From assembly GCA_000711775.1 (NCBI GenBank), contig ARYC01000133.1, positions 62,001 through 126,000 of the forward strand: 64,000 nucleotides of DNA. Direction: 5' to 3'. The notes under the pieces are model-generated. The model was not told where the DNA came from. It saw nothing but the letters and a program-made list of their open reading frames with translations, and made no database searches. The number at the start of each line of letters is the position of its first letter. Position 1 is the stretch's first letter. A program made the position numbers and the translations under genes. Source of the stretch: Oxytricha trifallax. Taxonomy: Eukaryota > Ciliophora > Spirotrichea > Sporadotrichida > Oxytrichidae. Below are positions 60,806 through 64,000 of this stretch, one piece after another.

Positions 60806-61678
60806 TCATTTCTTGTCTGCTGGTCTTGATGGAAACAATTGTTAGCATGTAATAACAGCACTAAGGAGACCTCCAAATCCAACTTGTCCGTCGTTGAAAT
60901 CGAAACCGAACAACTTTCTTGGAAGTTGAATTGCCTGACTGGCAGTAACCATATCTCCAAGAGTCTTTAGCAAGTTCAATAAATTGTCAACTTTCTTCTT
61001 CTGAAGTGCATTGAATTTATCATTCAAGACTCCTGCGTTCTTTTGCTCTGGGCTCAAGTTTCTGGCCTCTCTTCTGAGAGCAGCCTCTTCTTATTGAGTT
61101 TCATACCATTAGATCAAGACAAGGATCAAAGTAAAGATAAGTCCGAGTAGCCAGAAGGTAGCTGCTCTCTTTCCTGCAACTTCCTTATCTACTCCCTCTA
61201 AATACTTAACTTTAGCAAGGATTTAGATGTTATCAAAAACCCAATAGAACAAGAAACCCAGTCTTGCCAAAATTTAGAGTACCTTCTTGTGTTCTGGTAA
61301 TTTTTACTTCTAGATTTGAGTAATCTTTTGATACTCAACAATCGACTTGAAGAGACGGAAGAGCTTTCTGGCATCACGCATACCCTCTAAACATAATAAG
61401 TTAGAATAAGGAAGTTTAACAAATGAAAATATAATGATATCAGAGTAAAAAATGCTTTGATCATTCAAAGAGTAAGAATAAAATTTTATTGCACATACCA
61501 AATAATCCCTAGAACTTAGCAGCCAACTTGTCATTCTTTCCTGCTTATGAATACTTAATGATTCTTGAAGCGTATTGAATAGCCTTGCAGAATTTATCTC
61601 TTCCCTCTATAGTTTAGTTAGTAAAACACTAAAAGTTTCTTTACCAGTTTGGTTAAGGAATGCAATTGTTTGGTCCAT
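60806..61678 (-). CDS. PEX11: Peroxin-11-like peroxisomal membrane protein
   Basis: Membrane-shaping protein of peroxisome elongation and division. MDQTIAFLNQTGKETF starts at 61678. An amphipathic N-terminal segment is followed by the signature GMRDARKLFRLFKSIVEY, then RLGFLFYWVFDNIQILAKVK, a hydrophobic span RAATFWLLGLIFTLILVLIQ and the conserved C-terminus FNDGQVGFGGLLSAVITC; TGA 60808-60806. An intron-like AT-rich break at about 61390-61495 splits it. It lies near PEX12 in the same window. Confidence 0.83.
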
Positions 61679-61866
61679 TAAGTTAATTTTATATCTAAAT
61701 ATTATTACTTTGAATATAGTGACGTCTTAAATAAATACAATTCTATAATATTACGCATCATCATTAATTTCCACCGAATGTTCATTTACATCTATAAAAT
61801 ATAATTTTAGAGGATGTTAAAGAAATAAACCTTAAAACATATAAATTACTTGTTACTTGATTAACT

Positions 61867-62523
61867 TCATTTTTTGAATACTCTCTTTTGTTTACCCATG
61901 ACTTAATGACAACTTTAGCATCTATGCACAGCATCTTTCATTTCTTTCCAATACATAGGAAAAGCCCCTAGACAGCAGCATGGATAACAACAGAAGAACA
62001 AGTACAAAACCAAAAATAGCTTAATTTATAATTTAATTTTTAGCGTACTGTACAATGAAAGCTTTCCGTTCTCGTAAGAAACATTTGACATACCTTAGTA
62101 CCCACAAGTTTAGCATTAAGACATTACTGATTGTCTCGTGTTAAAATTATTAGTATTTACTTAAGGTTATCCTTAGCCAAAACTTCTTAATGTTTGACCA
62201 ATAACAGGTATGCCAACTGCATATTAAGAGAGTCCAACTTGAATTTATTGTTGCAAATTGTTTATCAATCCTCCCATTGGAAATTAATAAGTTTATGATT
62301 GATTACTGGCTTACTGATTATTAACTGGAAAACCTGAAGAATTCATGTTATACTGAGGTTAAGGTTAATATTGATTTTGAAGCTAAGTTTCATCATGCAT
62401 GTTTATCATTTATTAAGGATTGACACTCATGCTTTCAATCGTCTCATCAAGTTAATAGTTAAAGTTTTATTACTGTCCAAAGTGCTATTGATTTTCTTAG
62501 TCAGAAAAACCTTTTCCTTCCAT
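61867..62523 (-). CDS. LITAF-domain (SIMPLE-like) membrane-associated zinc protein
   Basis: MEGKGFSDQENQ starts at 62523. A Gln/Asn/Pro-rich N-terminus leads to the LITAF domain: a CQTCG knuckle, a hydrophobic membrane-inserting stretch FLVLYLFFCCYPCCCLGAFP and a second knuckle HRCQSCHQVMGKQKRV. Stop TGA 61869-61867. Family members act at endosomal and lysosomal membranes. A short break between LSLYS and FLVLY (about 62040-62075) is an intron or IES whose borders were not fixed. Confidence 0.82.
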
Positions 62524-62708
62524 TTAAAATTAAGTATTAATATTTAAATATTTTGTCTGACAATAAAGTAATTTAAAGGCAAACGAAGATTTACAACATT
62601 ATTATAAAATAGTTTTATACTTCTCTAATTTAAATTTTGTTACTATGATACAAGGGATTAATGAAAGATCATATTGGATCTATGCATAGCTAATATTTTT
62701 AGGCAACC

Positions 62709-63633
<925 letters not shown>

Positions 63634-63693
63634 TTTGATATTATAAGATTTATTGATTTAAATTGAATTTTATTTATGATTCTTAGAAATTAC

Positions 63694-64000
63694 TGAATTT
63701 CACCTAAAGGAATAATTTAATTAAATCTTAACAGGACTTTAGACTATTCTCAATTACACAAACCAATAACAGAAAATTTTAGATCTGCTGAGAAGAGTAA
63801 AGAAGCCACATAAAAGAAGAAGTCCCCAAGAATACTTTAAACTTATAATGAAGAAAGTAGTGATGATTTATAAAAAACAATGCTATTAGACATTAATAAA
63901 AACGTGGATCTTATCTAAAAGCCAATTATGACTCCTAGCGCTAATATCTCTATGAATTAAATGTCAAAGAATAAAAAAGGAATGAATATAAAAATAGCAG
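63694..64000 (+). CDS. 5' part of an unidentified gene, running off the window
   Basis: A long plus-strand frame open to the window end with TAA/TAG as Gln. It is polar and Lys/Ser rich (LDYSQLHKPITENFRS, QKKKSPRILQTYNEES). No start codon was found after the upstream TGA at about 63693, so a first piece or an intron probably lies upstream. Family not recognised. Confidence 0.5.

Overview
The window looks like micronuclear (germline) DNA of a spirotrich or hypotrich ciliate (Oxytricha/Stylonychia type). TAA and TAG must be read as glutamine, and TGA is the only stop that ends recognisable proteins. The DNA is very AT-rich, and introns are mostly short GT-AG. Genes are also broken by short non-intronic segments flanked by 3-13 bp direct repeats. 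Removing each segment together with one repeat copy restores the protein frame, which is the internal eliminated sequence (IES)/pointer arrangement of a germline genome. Three genes are scrambled as well: their pieces lie out of order, or on the other strand, and share exact pointers. No telomeric C4A4 tracts are seen.

Layout. 0.1-11.1 kb: eIF2B-epsilon is split into an N-terminal half on the minus strand (101-1730) and a C-terminal half on the plus strand (10363-11071), joined by a 13-bp pointer. Nested between them are an SMP-domain lipid-transfer-type gene and a coiled-coil gene. The coiled-coil gene is itself invaded by a 2.8-kb inverted-repeat element carrying an SF3 helicase and by a 550-bp foldback element. 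11.2-16.1 kb: a KH-domain splicing-type protein, a hypothetical MGC-start protein and a CCCH zinc-finger protein. 16.2-33.6 kb: an importin-13/transportin-3-like karyopherin is split into two minus-strand blocks (16.2-17.7 and 31-33.6 kb). These blocks enclose an XMAP215/ch-TOG microtubule polymerase gene (17.7-29.1 kb) and a PLP-dependent decarboxylase gene. The 3' two thirds of the XMAP215 gene is scrambled in an odd-even pattern. 35-43.4 kb: two tandem glutamine-synthetase-like genes, the first carrying two inverted-repeat insertions, and a Q/N-rich gene carrying a second copy of one of those elements. 43.4-51.5 kb: a kelch-repeat gene interrupted by a G-tract-ended foldback element, a Q-rich gene and a rhomboid protease with a SINE-like insert. 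51.7-64 kb: a CDP-alcohol phosphotransferase (EPT/CPT), PEX12, a hybrid histidine kinase with two receiver domains, PEX11, a LITAF-domain protein, a Rab-like GTPase and the start of a further gene.

The most interesting content is (i) the three nested scrambled loci with verifiable pointers, (ii) a family of mobile elements whose ends are a G/C homopolymer plus short iterated words, one member of which encodes an SF3-type helicase flanked by about 400-bp inverted arms rich in GGTACATTG-like words, and (iii) several mobile elements sitting inside coding sequence at positions where exact removal restores the frame. All protein calls come from reading motifs by eye. Exact exon/IES borders are given only where a repeat or a GT-AG pair and the frame agree; other gene limits are approximate.
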